From the NCBI RefSeq assembly GCF_964355755.1, contig NC_092676.1:27944288-28008287 (forward strand): a DNA stretch of 64,000 nucleotides, written 5' to 3'. The translations under genes were made by a program, and so were the position numbers. Below the pieces are notes generated by a model. It saw only the letters and a program-made list of their open reading frames with translations. It was not told the origin of the DNA and ran no database searches. Positions within the stretch are counted from its first letter, which is position 1; every line of letters starts with the position of its first letter. Shown here one piece after another: positions 48,101 through 59,689 of this stretch. Source of the DNA: Antedon mediterranea (lineage: Eukaryota; Echinodermata; Crinoidea; Comatulida; Antedonidae).

Positions 48101-51100
48101 AGGTCTGTCATATTTGTGTATAACCTCAATTAATTAGAAATGACTAAAATAACTCACTCTTTTCGTAATGTTTTGTTTCGGGCTAGGCCCTCTGTAGATG
48201 ATTGGTTATAAGTATTGTTCTATAATTTTATGACAAAAAATATTTTTCTCAAATATAAATTGATGCTAAAACTAAAGATGTTGTGTATCATTTATGCTTC
48301 AGATGATTGCTCTACAAGTACAAGGAAGCTGTTCGTATACGCGATGCAGTACCAACCGGTGCTTTGGTCCAATTATTTTAATTAATTCCTTTTATTCTGT
48401 GACATTTGGTGAGAAAGTAGGCCTACTGAGTGATATTACTTTCATTCAAGTTGGACTAGAAATATCTGTATACCAAAAAAATATATATATCAAAAGAATT
48501 TTTATTTAGTAAATTTAAAACAAAAAAAGAGAAAATAAGGCCTATGCTCTTTTGATAGGAATCAAATTCAAACTAAGAAAATGTTTTTTAAAATAAACAA
48601 GGTGTTTTTGTTGCATTTGTCAAACGCGGCCATTCATGTCTCACTCAGCATCTCAACAGTGTTGAGGAATACAATTATTTTGCCAGCCTAGCGCCATCAG
48701 CATAGTAACCCCTGTTGTCTGCTTTTGTTATCTTACTTCAAAGAAAGTACACTGCAAATAGTTCAATGTCAAATTTGTTTTTAGAAATATGTTAAGAATA
48801 TCAATAAATGGACGTACTTGTCAATTGTTTATTGCAATTATGGATTGCGGCATTTCATACACATGCCTACAACTTACTCTAATTGAATTTAAATATTTGG
48901 AAACCGGTACAGCATAGGATTTACATGATTTTACTAGTATGCTAAAAGTAAAGGAGCCAACAGATAGTGGATTCATTTATTTTCGTTTGTACGCGCACGT
49001 GCCTATTATGATATACTTTATTGTACGCGCGCATACTTATTCTGATAGACTTGATTGTACGTGCGCGTATGCACTCTTGCAAGCTTGTGTGTACGCGCGC
49101 GCTTGTTTTTTTATGTTTATTGAAGACGCATCAAAAGTGCATGAAACAAATATCCTGCTAAGTGATTGAAGTGACCGTTAAAATACCCTTCCCGGAAGGA
49201 ATAAACCAGTGCAATAAAAATGCTAAAGCTTAGCGGATATCCAGGGCGTGAATGTTGACAGGAGCAAGGTGCTGTTACCAGAATTATATTATATAATTTA
49301 TATTCATATACGAATTAAAAAATAAAACATATTGTTGCATAAATACATGTGAATGTATTTTGTACTTTGTTTGATTTGCGTTTTCTATTGCAATATCTTG
49401 TGATTGAATTGCTTTACTTTACTGTGTCTTTGTGAAATTAAAAATTAGTATATAAAATGCAAACCAATATTTGCATATGTGCCATGAATACCTTTGGTAG
49501 TCGACTAGCCAACTGATATTTACTGATAGTATTGATATTTATTTAAACACAAATTGTATCTAACGAATCAACTTGTCATGGTGGCGCAATTCTAAGCCTA
49601 GAATGTAAAGAATGTGATATTCAATCATTCCGTAAAAAATAGTTGTCTGAAATTAGGAAATTGAGCATTACTTGAACATTCACATACACACGCCCCTTTT
49701 GTTGTGTTTTGAAGTGAAAGATTTTAATAAGAATTGTCCTGAAAAGAAATTAGTGATTTATTTCTACTGTGTATAACTCTTATTTATATCAATCAGCACG
49801 GAATTTTCTGGACCGCCAGCTTCCAAATTGTCGGAGAATTTTATTTCTAAATGACTTTCGCACCCTTATTGCACAGACTCAAGGCTGTGTTACGGTAATA
49901 GCCGCGACACTTTAAGACAATGGATTTTTAATATAACATGGTAAGAGTATTTGCGACTATAAATTGCGGTTTCGTTTCATCTAACTTTGTTACTTAATTT
50001 TACACATGCTTTGCAATGCCATTTTTTACTTTACTGCGACCAAAAAGTTTGGATAGTAGAACTTAGTAACTTTTTTGCATATGAATATGACCATGAAACT
50101 GTCAAATTTCATAAAATCTCAAAAGTTTAACTACCCATCAAAAAGACAATGAAGGGAAATGAATAATACAAAAAAGTCAAACTAGAAGACAACAAAATCA
50201 GTTGGATTATCCGATGAAAAACAGGTGGACGAGGATTGTGTACAGAAGACACACTAATAATAATGAAATGGTATAATGTATAAATGACAATGTAGAAAAT
50301 ATTATACGTTACATCTGTAATGTTTTGCATCAATTGTTACAAATAATGTTTTGCACTTCATTAACTAAGCTAGCATGAACTTCACCCTTCACAATCACAC
50401 GGTTTGGAGACATGCCAGCAATGTTCCTGCAGCTTGCGTGTTTGTGGAGAAAATGTGCGTGTCTGTGGACAAACTTTTCAACTTTGCGTGTTGTTGACGA
50501 ACTGTAGAAACAGAAGCGGAAGGCTGGGCCTATCACACAATGGTTCTTAATGATAGTTAGGAAAGAGTTGCGGCAAAACCTGAACTGGAAGGGATGCCCC
50601 ACCTTGCGTGTTTGTGGAGAAACTCCACGTGTTTGTTGACGAACTTAAATGGCCCAAATTAAACAAAACCCAAAACTGAAAAATGGAAAAGAGTTTTATA
50701 GATAGAACTTGAAATGCAGGAACCTTCGTAAGCTCTTTCCTTTTCAGCTGTTAGTTTCATCAACATTTTTGACAACATTTTTCGTACCAAGTTCCCATAA
50801 AGCACCTGTTCGTTCCCATCATTCAACGGGTGCTTGTTCCTCTTTTCTGGGGGTTGAATTCACGCGGGAAAGATTTGATGAGTTTTTATGTCGGGTCTGT
50901 TCAATTGTATCTCACACATCATTTTATCATAAACCGTGAGAAATTACAACACATCCACAAGTGATCTACAAACATTGGTCTACTTTTTTATACAACGATG
51001 GCCTATACTTCTTTTCTTTGTTGATTTTCAAGTTCAACGCCTAACTCATGATCATGTATAGGCCACTTATCAAACATACAGTTATCAAATACATTTTTTA

Positions 51101-54100
51101 ATCTTTAATTTTATAATCAAGTAAATTAGTTTTTTTGCACAAATGTGTTAATATTTATAATAAAAGTAAAATTAAATAATACTTGAAGTTGATTATAAAT
51201 GGAATAGAAAGAAAGTTTGCGCTTTACACACTATGCTTAAACTATGCTTGAATGTCTCGGGGTTTCGGTTGTCTAAAAACGGCTCACTATGGAGAGTATC
51301 AACAGAAACATTGAGATATTCACAACGTTGCTTTCCTTTTTGAGAATCACATGGTGTACCGCAAACTTTACTTTTAACTAGTGTTTATTCGTCATGCGAA
51401 CCATGCACTGAATCTTAACTAACGAATACAAGTTGTAGGCATACTATGAAGGTCCTGCAAATTGTGTGTCGGTAAACGTTTTGTTTTCTAGGTTTTCTCA
51501 ATTAAGAATCGTGTTTAAACAATCAACCCAGACGTTCTCCGAGGAGCAATTAACTATGGCCGGTTTTCCTATCAGGGGTAACAAAGTGTCCCACAGAGGG
51601 GTGATCACTAGCACGGTCTTAAGTCATATTATGGTGTTAAGAATTTGTTGGCGTCCTCGGAGACTGTTACTAACAACAGGCACAGCGTATGAATCAAAAT
51701 CATCAAGAAAGGGAACGCTTTGATATAATTGTCGGTAAAAATATCAAAGAAATTACACTCCACAAGTGTGGAGGTTTACCTTCAAGAGACTGAGGTGTTG
51801 AATTTAGTATGGTTAACCACCATTTCTCTAGCAAATTAAAGCTAATAAATTGTATGCAAAAGGAAACAACGTCAGTAAGTTGCCATATTTGGACATCAAG
51901 GTGTCTTCCTAAAACATCGGAGCTGGATGAATGTCATCTATTTCACGAGTTGATTCATCAACTTATTTACCACTTCGTTAAACCCAATGCCTAACCTATT
52001 CAACCGTAGCTGATATTACATCAAAACATGGACTAGTTTCCATATATGTGCATTAAGATCAAAACAGTACCAGACCTACATTACCTAAAACAAAATAATG
52101 ATTAATTTGCTAAATAACCATTATCATCATCTTTCCCAGATGTGCAAAATAATAGTGTACATTGTGGCTATTGAAATGGTTTTAAATGCCTATTTATACT
52201 CCAAATAGCTCCCAATTGCATTCAAGATTGATGGAATCAATTTTGGAATTGATCCGGTTATTGGTGAAACGATAACCATTGATTTTTCCCAACAGGTCAA
52301 ATAAATGGTCTTGAGTACTTCCTTAATTGTACTAAAGATCCCAAAAGTGGGATAAATACAAATCTATATTGGCTAATACGTAAGTAGCTATCATATACAG
52401 GCGCCGATTGAATACGTTGATTCCGTATTCAGTATCTGGTAGGCCTAATTTGGTTCAAAATATGAATATTTACGCTAAACAAAAATGAAACCACCGTAGT
52501 CCCTAATATTTCTGAATATTATACAGTACTAACAAATTATTCATGTTCAATGTATTACCTGTAAAAAAAATACTTCGTGAAAAAGCATAAAATATATTAC
52601 TCTACGTACAGTGTTTATAGTAAATACCATTAATGGTAATCCACAGAATGTACACATTGTTAATACTCTGAAATAAACATTAGTATTAAAATACACCTTG
52701 TATCATATAGGGAAAATTCGATTGATATAGTTACATAATCCTAAAGACACACTTACTATTTTACACACACTAACAGCATATTTTCATATTGGGTCGTGCA
52801 GTATAGGCCACATTGTACACCCCTTAGCAAACACGAATTCCCCAATCCTTGAAAGCAGTCATTTTTCATTACTGATGTCAATTAAGGAAATAAGAGCTGA
52901 CAAATTAGTGGAAGAGATCCCGCCGGCTGCAACTTAACAGCCATTCAACAGAAACGTTTTCAGTATTTTGTAACATTTTCTTATTTTATAATAGAAAGTA
53001 TATACATAATTTCAATATGTATCGCGTTAAAGTTGTCCCTTTTCTATTAAAACGATATATCTCTATAATATTGCCAAAATAATAACAATAATAATATTTG
53101 TTTTGGTACAGTAAAACTAAACAAACAACTAGGCCTAAACCTAAACAGCCTCTAAGGCCCACATTAAAATATAAACATGTTATGAGATATTTTACATGTA
53201 GAACAATGGTAAAATTAAACAAGCAACTAGGCCTAAACATAAACAGCCTCTAAGGCCCACATTAAAATATAAACATTTTATGAGATATTTACATGTAGAA
53301 CAACGGTACTAAAAAAATATTATTATATAAAAAATATATGTGGCCGAGTCCTGGATTTTGGTATCTGGCGGTTGTTAGCAATATCCCAGGGGATGACAGG
53401 GGTCCTACGGATCAACTGACAGCTGTTGCGTTCGGTCAAACAAATAGCATGCCTCACTTAATGTTTTCATGTTCCTGTAATTGTTACCAACACAAATTTT
53501 AAATTAAAATAAATATTTTATTTTTGTAAAAATACTAAATGACAATGTTAACGTTTAACCAAGATTTATTATCAAAACAATTTAGGTTTGAAAAATCTTC
53601 AGAATATGGATTGATCAAACTTTGATTATATTTTAAATTGTTATTAATTGTTTATTTTTTTAATCTTTTTTGAATCTTCACGGTGAACATAGTTAACATA
53701 TTTAACATTATAAATAAATAATACTAAACTATGAGGTATACCTACGTAGGCCTGGTATATGATATCATTTAAAAGAGAATTATATTCGTTGTCGACAACT
53801 GGATTGACTTTTGTTTTTACAAACTTCTGTTTAAGTTAAAACTTCTATTCTAACGAAGTATGTATAACTTGTTGAACTTTCACAATTCTATCATTTCAAA
53901 ATGAACTGAAAACATGTGTTGTTATAAATTATTAAATATGTTTTTATTTTGTTTATTCTTTTGAATTTTATCTTATTTTAAAAACCTGTGTCGAAATTTC
54001 TAGTAGGCTATTACAAATGTTTACTTGACTTTACGTCTTATGCGTTAGAAGAGGTTGTGTTTTTGTAAAGTTATAGTAAAATGTGTTTTATTTTGATCAT

Positions 54101-57100
54101 TAAAGTTTTTTTGATCTTTTAAAAACCTGTGTCGCAATTTCTACTCTATCTAAAGAAATGTTTTCTTGAATTGGCGTCTTATGCGTTAAAAGAAGGTGTT
54201 TTTGTAAAGTAGTAAATATGTTTTATTTTGTTCATTTCTAATCGTATAAGCACAGGAATTTTAACACGGAAGTGCGTCTTATAACCCCGTCAGTTACTAC
54301 ACTGTTTCTTTCTAAACAAGAATGCAAAAATATACGACTATTCTAAATCTAACTGCGAGGAAGTATAATAATAATTTTAAAATAAACTTTTGGTCATAAA
54401 CAAATATGCATTAAATGCAGAAAAACACTTTTAACAATTAAAAAAACATGATTGCTTTATAAACTCTGCCACTAAACATCAACGTTGTACAGAACATTAT
54501 CTTGAAATAAGTACAAAAAATATAATAATCATTTTATAAAACATGAAATACAAATTAAAAAACACGTTTATATATATAAATTTAAATTGTTTTAAATAAA
54601 GACAAGATTGAACTTTCTCATAGTGAATATCAAGATGTCCTCAATATCTTCATTTCCGGTAATATGTATCTTATTTTGTGTCATTATGTCAAATATTTTC
54701 ATTTTAGCCTATATTAAATGTTTAGTACATCTGTTATGCGATTTATATTTATTTATTTATTTATTTTTTATTTTATTTAATTTTCAGGCAAACATACATG
54801 ACAACACATTTCTTATTATTCAAGATATTAGGCCTAGACCCTCTGCCATTGCAGAGTCCATAGAGCTTAGACCTAGACCCTGTCATTGCAGGGTCCATAG
54901 AGCTTAGGCCTAGACCCTGTCATTGAAGGGTCCATAGAGCTTAGGCCTAGACCCTGTCATTGCAGGGTTTATAGAGCTTAGGCCTAAACCCTGTCATTGC
55001 AGGGTCCATAGAGCTTAGGCCTAGACCCTGTCATTGCAGGGTCCATAGAGCTTAGGCCTAGACCCTGTCATTGCAGGGTCCATAGAGCTTAGACCTAGAC
55101 CCTGTCATTGCAGGGTCCATAGAGCTTAGGCCTAGACCCTGTCATTGCCGGGTTCATAGAGCTTAGGCCTAGACCCTGTCATTGCAGGGTCCATAGAGCT
55201 TAGGCCTAGACCCTGTCATTTCAGAGTCTTAAGTGACTTGCATTCTCTGATATATCAAAGTCATGATTTCTACAGCTATATCTTTCCTGTTCAAATTTAA
55301 AATAACCATTTCACCAAAACACATGAATATGTTTCATTATAAACTCCAGAATTACTTATCTTAATGATTTAGACCTATATACATATAAAACACGTTTTCA
55401 TAAGATCATAAGCTCACAAATTAAACCTTTTAAAAATCTTCAGTTAAGTCAATAATTATTATTATGATAAATGTGACATTGTCAAGGTAATAATTTATAT
55501 ACATTCCAGGTTAATATTTTCTTCTTTATTTTATTTAATTGTTGATATTAAAACAAACCATTATTACAGTACGTAAATAATATTTTTATGGCCATTTTTT
55601 TTTTCAATTTATGTTTCTTCGGCCTCATACAACAATATGTCATAATATTTAATTTTAATAGCACATAATTGTTTAAATCATATTCATTGTTATAATTGTT
55701 TCCATAATTTATCTTATCATAATGAAAAAATTTTAAATATTAATATCATGACTAAAAATATTTAATTAATCATAGGTCATATCATTTTGAACAAAAGCTT
55801 TTTAAAAGCATAATGTGTGAGTATTTGTCATCAAGCCTGCATCCTGTGTCCATGAAATCTTCTTAGAATAGTCGAAATTTTCAGTGTCTCGTTTCCGAAA
55901 GACTCATACAAATTCAACAATAAAACTTCAAACGCAGAAATATGTAAAACAAACATACTTTTAGTATTTACGAACTAATTTTGCTGACTGAATATTTTGC
56001 AATAGGCCTACAAGGAACACCATGCTGAAACCAACAAGTTTATAATATCCACCAAAAATAATTAGGCCTAAATCTGCAATTAACTCATACTTAAAAAAAA
56101 AAAACCCAATGATATTTAATACTTGATCGGTCATAAGCGCGATCAAAAATACATACGCGCGCGGTCAATTAATGTTGCTGACGCGCGTGTACGGGCGTCA
56201 CGAGTAGGCCTATTCGATTTAAATAATATACATTTTTTTATTATATGATTGTAAGTGTTTCAGTTTGAAACATATAGACAATCTTTAGACACTTTGCGCC
56301 TGATGATAAAAATACTAAACGAAACCAACTTGAATGGATGAACCCAATTTAAACTTGTTTAACTCGAGGAACATTTCAATTTATATTTTATTAAATCATG
56401 GTATTTCATAACAGTTAACAGAATCAACCCAATACTTGTGATGTTAACTTCATTCGGAAGCTTTCGATTTTTCTATTAAGCTAAAGATCTTATCACTTTC
56501 GGTTCCGTTTATATATATATAAAAAAAAGTCAAAAGTGAAAACAAGTTTTACCTGAACGCGAGCTTCTGTCAAATCACATCTTAGCGCCAATTGTTCTCT
56601 ACAATAAACGTCTGGGTAATGCGTCTTCTGGAAAACTCTCTCCATCTCTTCTAATTGAAAACTTGTAAATGTTGTCCTGTTTCTCCTCTTTTTCCTTTTT
56701 GTTCCATCATCGTTACAGTCTCCATTTGCATCTTTTTTATCATTGTCCGTTTTATTTTCATCTTTATCATCTACGGATTTGTGATCATCCATATCGCTAA
56801 CTTTGTCCGGTGTTTCTGATGGACTTAGCGTCGACGCTGTCATATCTTTTGTTGGGCTAGAATCTACCGAAGATACGAGGGGAGAAAAAATACTGTGTAA
56901 TCTCATCTTAGATCAATCAAAAAAGATAGTAATCAGAAGTTATACTTAAGAAGATTTGAAAGTCAGGTAAACACACTGTAATGTGAGTGAATGGTAGAAA
57001 GAAGACAAGTCTTTTAAAGTCTCCAGTATAGGCGTGGTTTCAAGGAAGAGGAACCCGTTATTGACGTTTTACAGAAGTTTAATTTAAGAATGGAATTAAC

Positions 57101-59579
57101 TGATTTCCAGGTAATCTGAAATCCGTCATCCTAGCTAAGACCAACCCAAAGGTGGACTCGGGCTAACTTTTATCTCATTAACACAATTAACACAGATCGT
57201 GTTTAAATAGTTCAGCAACAATTTACTTATTCCACTGGTAATTAGTAATTAACCCACGTGATTTGAAGATGCCATTACAATGCAAATTGTGAAAGTACAA
57301 TGAATGAGAAATCAACCAAACTTACAACATAGACAATTACTGCAGAATACATATTGAAAACAGCACTGAAACAGTAATGTTTTATATTGTATAAAAATAA
57401 CTTGGTTTTTTCTGGTTACTCTGGACTTTTATAAGTAAATTCGACCTCAGATAATTGTAAGCCTCTCTTTCAACGAAGAAAAGAAACTCACACAGAAAAC
57501 AAGCATATTCAAACGCCATCATTGTTTTATCAACTTTTGAACGCGCGCATTTTTCTCTATGTAGACAATTTTTTAAATGTATGTAGTTAAAAGGTTGTTA
57601 AAATCTTACAACTGAATAAACCCAAACACGACCTTGAAATAAATTAAATTAATATCGTCTATTCATTTGTGAAAGTTTTAATTTTCAAATAAAACAGGAT
57701 TCTTGCAAACACGAATGTCCTTTCTTTGAACTTAATTTTGGAAATGTTCATCTTTGCTCCTTTTGACAATAAGCGGATCTTAAAATAATGATAATTGATA
57801 CTGATGACAATTACTACATCGACGACTTCTTAGAAGACCTTATTGGTCGTAGTAATAATAATGATGGAGTTGGTATGCATTAATGACAATGATGATGACA
57901 GATGATGGAAATCAGCAACGATTGGCAAATGAATATGATGTAATATGTTTAATGTTAACATTCAATGTATAAGACATCAATACCATTTTGTATAGATGCA
58001 AAATATAAACAAATCATATTTTGCATTATAAACTTAAAATATATATGTTCCATTATATGTTTTACGTGCACATTTTTAGTGGTCATCTCTTGGACCAGAT
58101 AATTACCAATTGTGAGCATATGTATCGGAAAAATCATTCTTAGTTTATTAGAATACACAGCTGTATGTATAGAAAATGGTAAAAAGTCATAAAAAAAGAC
58201 GAGATAAAAAGGTGCATGTTATATTGAAACCCTTATCATTACCAAGAGACTCACACGCTTCATCCACAGGACGTACAAGTTCAAACCATCTACAACATTG
58301 GTTATTAATTTAATGTCGTAAATGTTAGAAATGGTAAGTAATAGATGTGTCATAAAAAGAGCATAGGCCAAAAACTGTTCAACGTTATCAATACACTGAC
58401 ACTTTTTAAGAATCCATAAGGGACAATTATAGCTAGTGTAGATATAAAACGAACAGAGCAACGTCAAAAAATGAATAAAGGTCCCAAGTGATAATTTATT
58501 AGCAGAAACTGATGTATGAAGAACAAATTGTTTTCGGCTCTTGACCTTTCTCTCTCTGCTCTTGACCTGTCTGAGGTGTTAAATCTATCACGTTGAATTT
58601 ATTAAGATCAAAAATTGTTGGTTGAATCCGCATCAATGTAAACTTCAAACGTCAGTTGTTAGTGGCCTATTGAAATCATTCGTTGGAAAGTTAAGACTGT
58701 CAAGTCTGTTTCTTTACCACTTCAGTCACTCGGGCTTCGCTTCCCCTCCCAACTGTGCACAACTCATATCTAGATTACATGTCCCCTATGGCTCAAATAG
58801 GACCCCCTCCCCCGTTTGCCAAACTGCTGACCCGTATTCCTTAAACATAGTGTCCAAATCTTTAGTCATACTCTTGGTTTTTATAGTTCGTGGTCAAAAT
58901 ACAGGTCTCACTAAAATTAAGTTACATGTTCTACATTGCAGACCCTCAATTATGTGTCAAATATTACATGCCTGCTTTAATTTTAAATGGTAAAATATCA
59001 GTCTTAGATTATAGATCGAGACTTACTAATTGTCATTAGACTAATAATAGAGGATACTTCAGCGTTTATCTTTAAGAAATGACAACCAATTTTAACACGG
59101 CATTGAATATCTTTGAATAACTTTTGGTTTGTCTGTATGTATGTCTGTCTATATTAATATATTTATGCCCAGGTTTGGTATAAAACTACATCTACAGTCT
59201 AGTATTACTCTTTCTAAACTACACAATATTGCATTATTGAATGACATCCATTCTGCAATCACTGTGTTACAACAACAAATACAATGTGTCAACATGACGT
59301 TGGAATATTTCAAATGACCCCTTTCGTCGCTTCTATTGTCTTTTTATTAAGAGAATACTACAACGAGAACGATAGAAGATTAACAATATTATATTTACGT
59401 AAATGCAAATTTATTTTTTTTTCTCTAAAACATTTTTAATCTCTAAATATGGCTATTAATTAAACAATCTTACCGTTTAAATCTGTCGCAAGTATAGAAT
59501 TACTATCACTATTAGTGTCGCTAACGTTCCTTAGGTCCGCCGACGTCCTATCCAAGTATAAATTCATTAAATTTAACAT
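45144..59579 (-). CDS. Alx: Alx-type paired-like homeodomain transcription factor, complete
   Basis: Sequence-specific transcription factor of the Cart1/Alx family; in echinoderms Alx proteins control skeletogenic and coelomic mesoderm. Four coding exons on the minus strand: 59579-59474, 56863-56553, 46191-46048, 45491-45144; phases 1, 0, 0. They total 909 nt, 302 aa. Exon 1 ([19 protein letters not shown]) joins exon 2 by completing a GAT codon. Residues 36-92 are acidic and Ser/Thr-rich. The homeodomain is about 94-153: [30 protein letters not shown], then [15 protein letters not shown], with Gln at position 50 and Asn51. The exon boundary after Arg-Val-Gln splits helix 3, as in many paired-like genes. 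Next is [11 protein letters not shown] with [14 protein letters not shown], an Alx signature. The C-terminal OAR motif [14 protein letters not shown] lies at about 278-291. The extra domain reported for echinoderm Alx1 is not evident, so an Alx4-type paralogue is possible. Paralogue assignment needs a tree. Confidence 0.95.
45890..46014. mobile_element. MITE-A copy 14 in Alx intron 3
   Basis: Ends TAAGCTCTGTATACA and GTAGACAAGGCTTA; one internal module; 33 bp from the donor of Alx exon 3. Confidence 0.85.
48988..49102. repeat. Cluster of four GTACGCGCGC motifs at about 35-bp spacing
   Basis: GTACGCGCAC (48988), GTACGCGCGC (49022), GTACGTGCGC (49058), GTACGCGCGC (49092), with related AT-rich spacers. 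A degenerate tandem repeat in Alx intron 2. Confidence 0.7.
53110..53307 (+). repeat. 99-bp tandem duplication, two copies
   Basis: Each copy runs from TAAAACTAAACAAACAACTA-like sequence through CAGCCTCTAAGGCCCACATT to TTTACATGTAGAACAAYGGT, with few differences. Alx intron 2. Confidence 0.92.
53982..54240 (+). repeat. Diverged tandem duplication, about 130 bp, two copies
   Basis: AAAAACCTGTGTCG, CGTCTTATGCGTTA and GTGTTTTTGTAAAGT recur in order. Alx intron 2. Confidence 0.8.
54830..55230 (+). repeat. 37-bp minisatellite, about 11 units, each with a hairpin
   Basis: The unit begins AGGCCTAGACCCTGTCATTG and ends CAGGGTCCATAGAGCTT. ACCCTG and CAGGGT can pair around a TCATTG loop in every unit. 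The first unit has a compensating pair (CTCTG / CAGAG), so the stem is kept. Alx intron 2. Confidence 0.95.
56864..59473 (-). other. Alx intron 1 (2.6 kb)
   Basis: Nothing convincing is seen. The open frame at 58622-58993 on the opposite strand has no recognisable domain and biased composition, and is judged non-coding. Confidence 0.55.
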
Positions 59580-59682
59580 AGTGAACAAATTGTTGCTACT
59601 GGTTGTAGCCACAAGAAATTAATTACTGCCGAATACAGATGGAGAATCAATAAGTGGCGTCCGTTCAGTAGCCGTTGGCAAG

Positions 59683-59689
59683 CTTATAT
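59683..59689 (-). promoter_or_regulatory. TATA-like element upstream of Alx exon 1
   Basis: ATATAAG on the minus strand about 105 nt upstream of the Alx ATG, with a CTACTGAACG initiator-like stretch about 25 nt downstream. Inferred from motif and spacing only. Confidence 0.3.

Larger units (their letters stand above)
46192..56552 (-). other. Alx intron 2 (10.4 kb)
   Basis: No coding exon recognised. It holds the GTACGCGCGC cluster (48988-49102), repeats of a CTTGCGTGTTTGTGGAGAAA module (50432-50650), two pairs of local duplications (53110-53307, 53982-54240) and a 37-bp minisatellite (54830-55230). Two less AT-rich, non-repetitive blocks at about 46470-46760 and 51460-51690 could be regulatory, but this rests on composition alone. 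Confidence 0.6.

Noticed and set aside
50330-50602. 90-codon minus-strand frame in Alx intron 2
   Set aside because: Overlaps a local repeat (CTTGCGTGTTTGTGGAG), no domain recognised.
58622-58993. 123-codon open frame in Alx intron 1
   Set aside because: No recognisable domain, odd composition, opposite strand in an intron.
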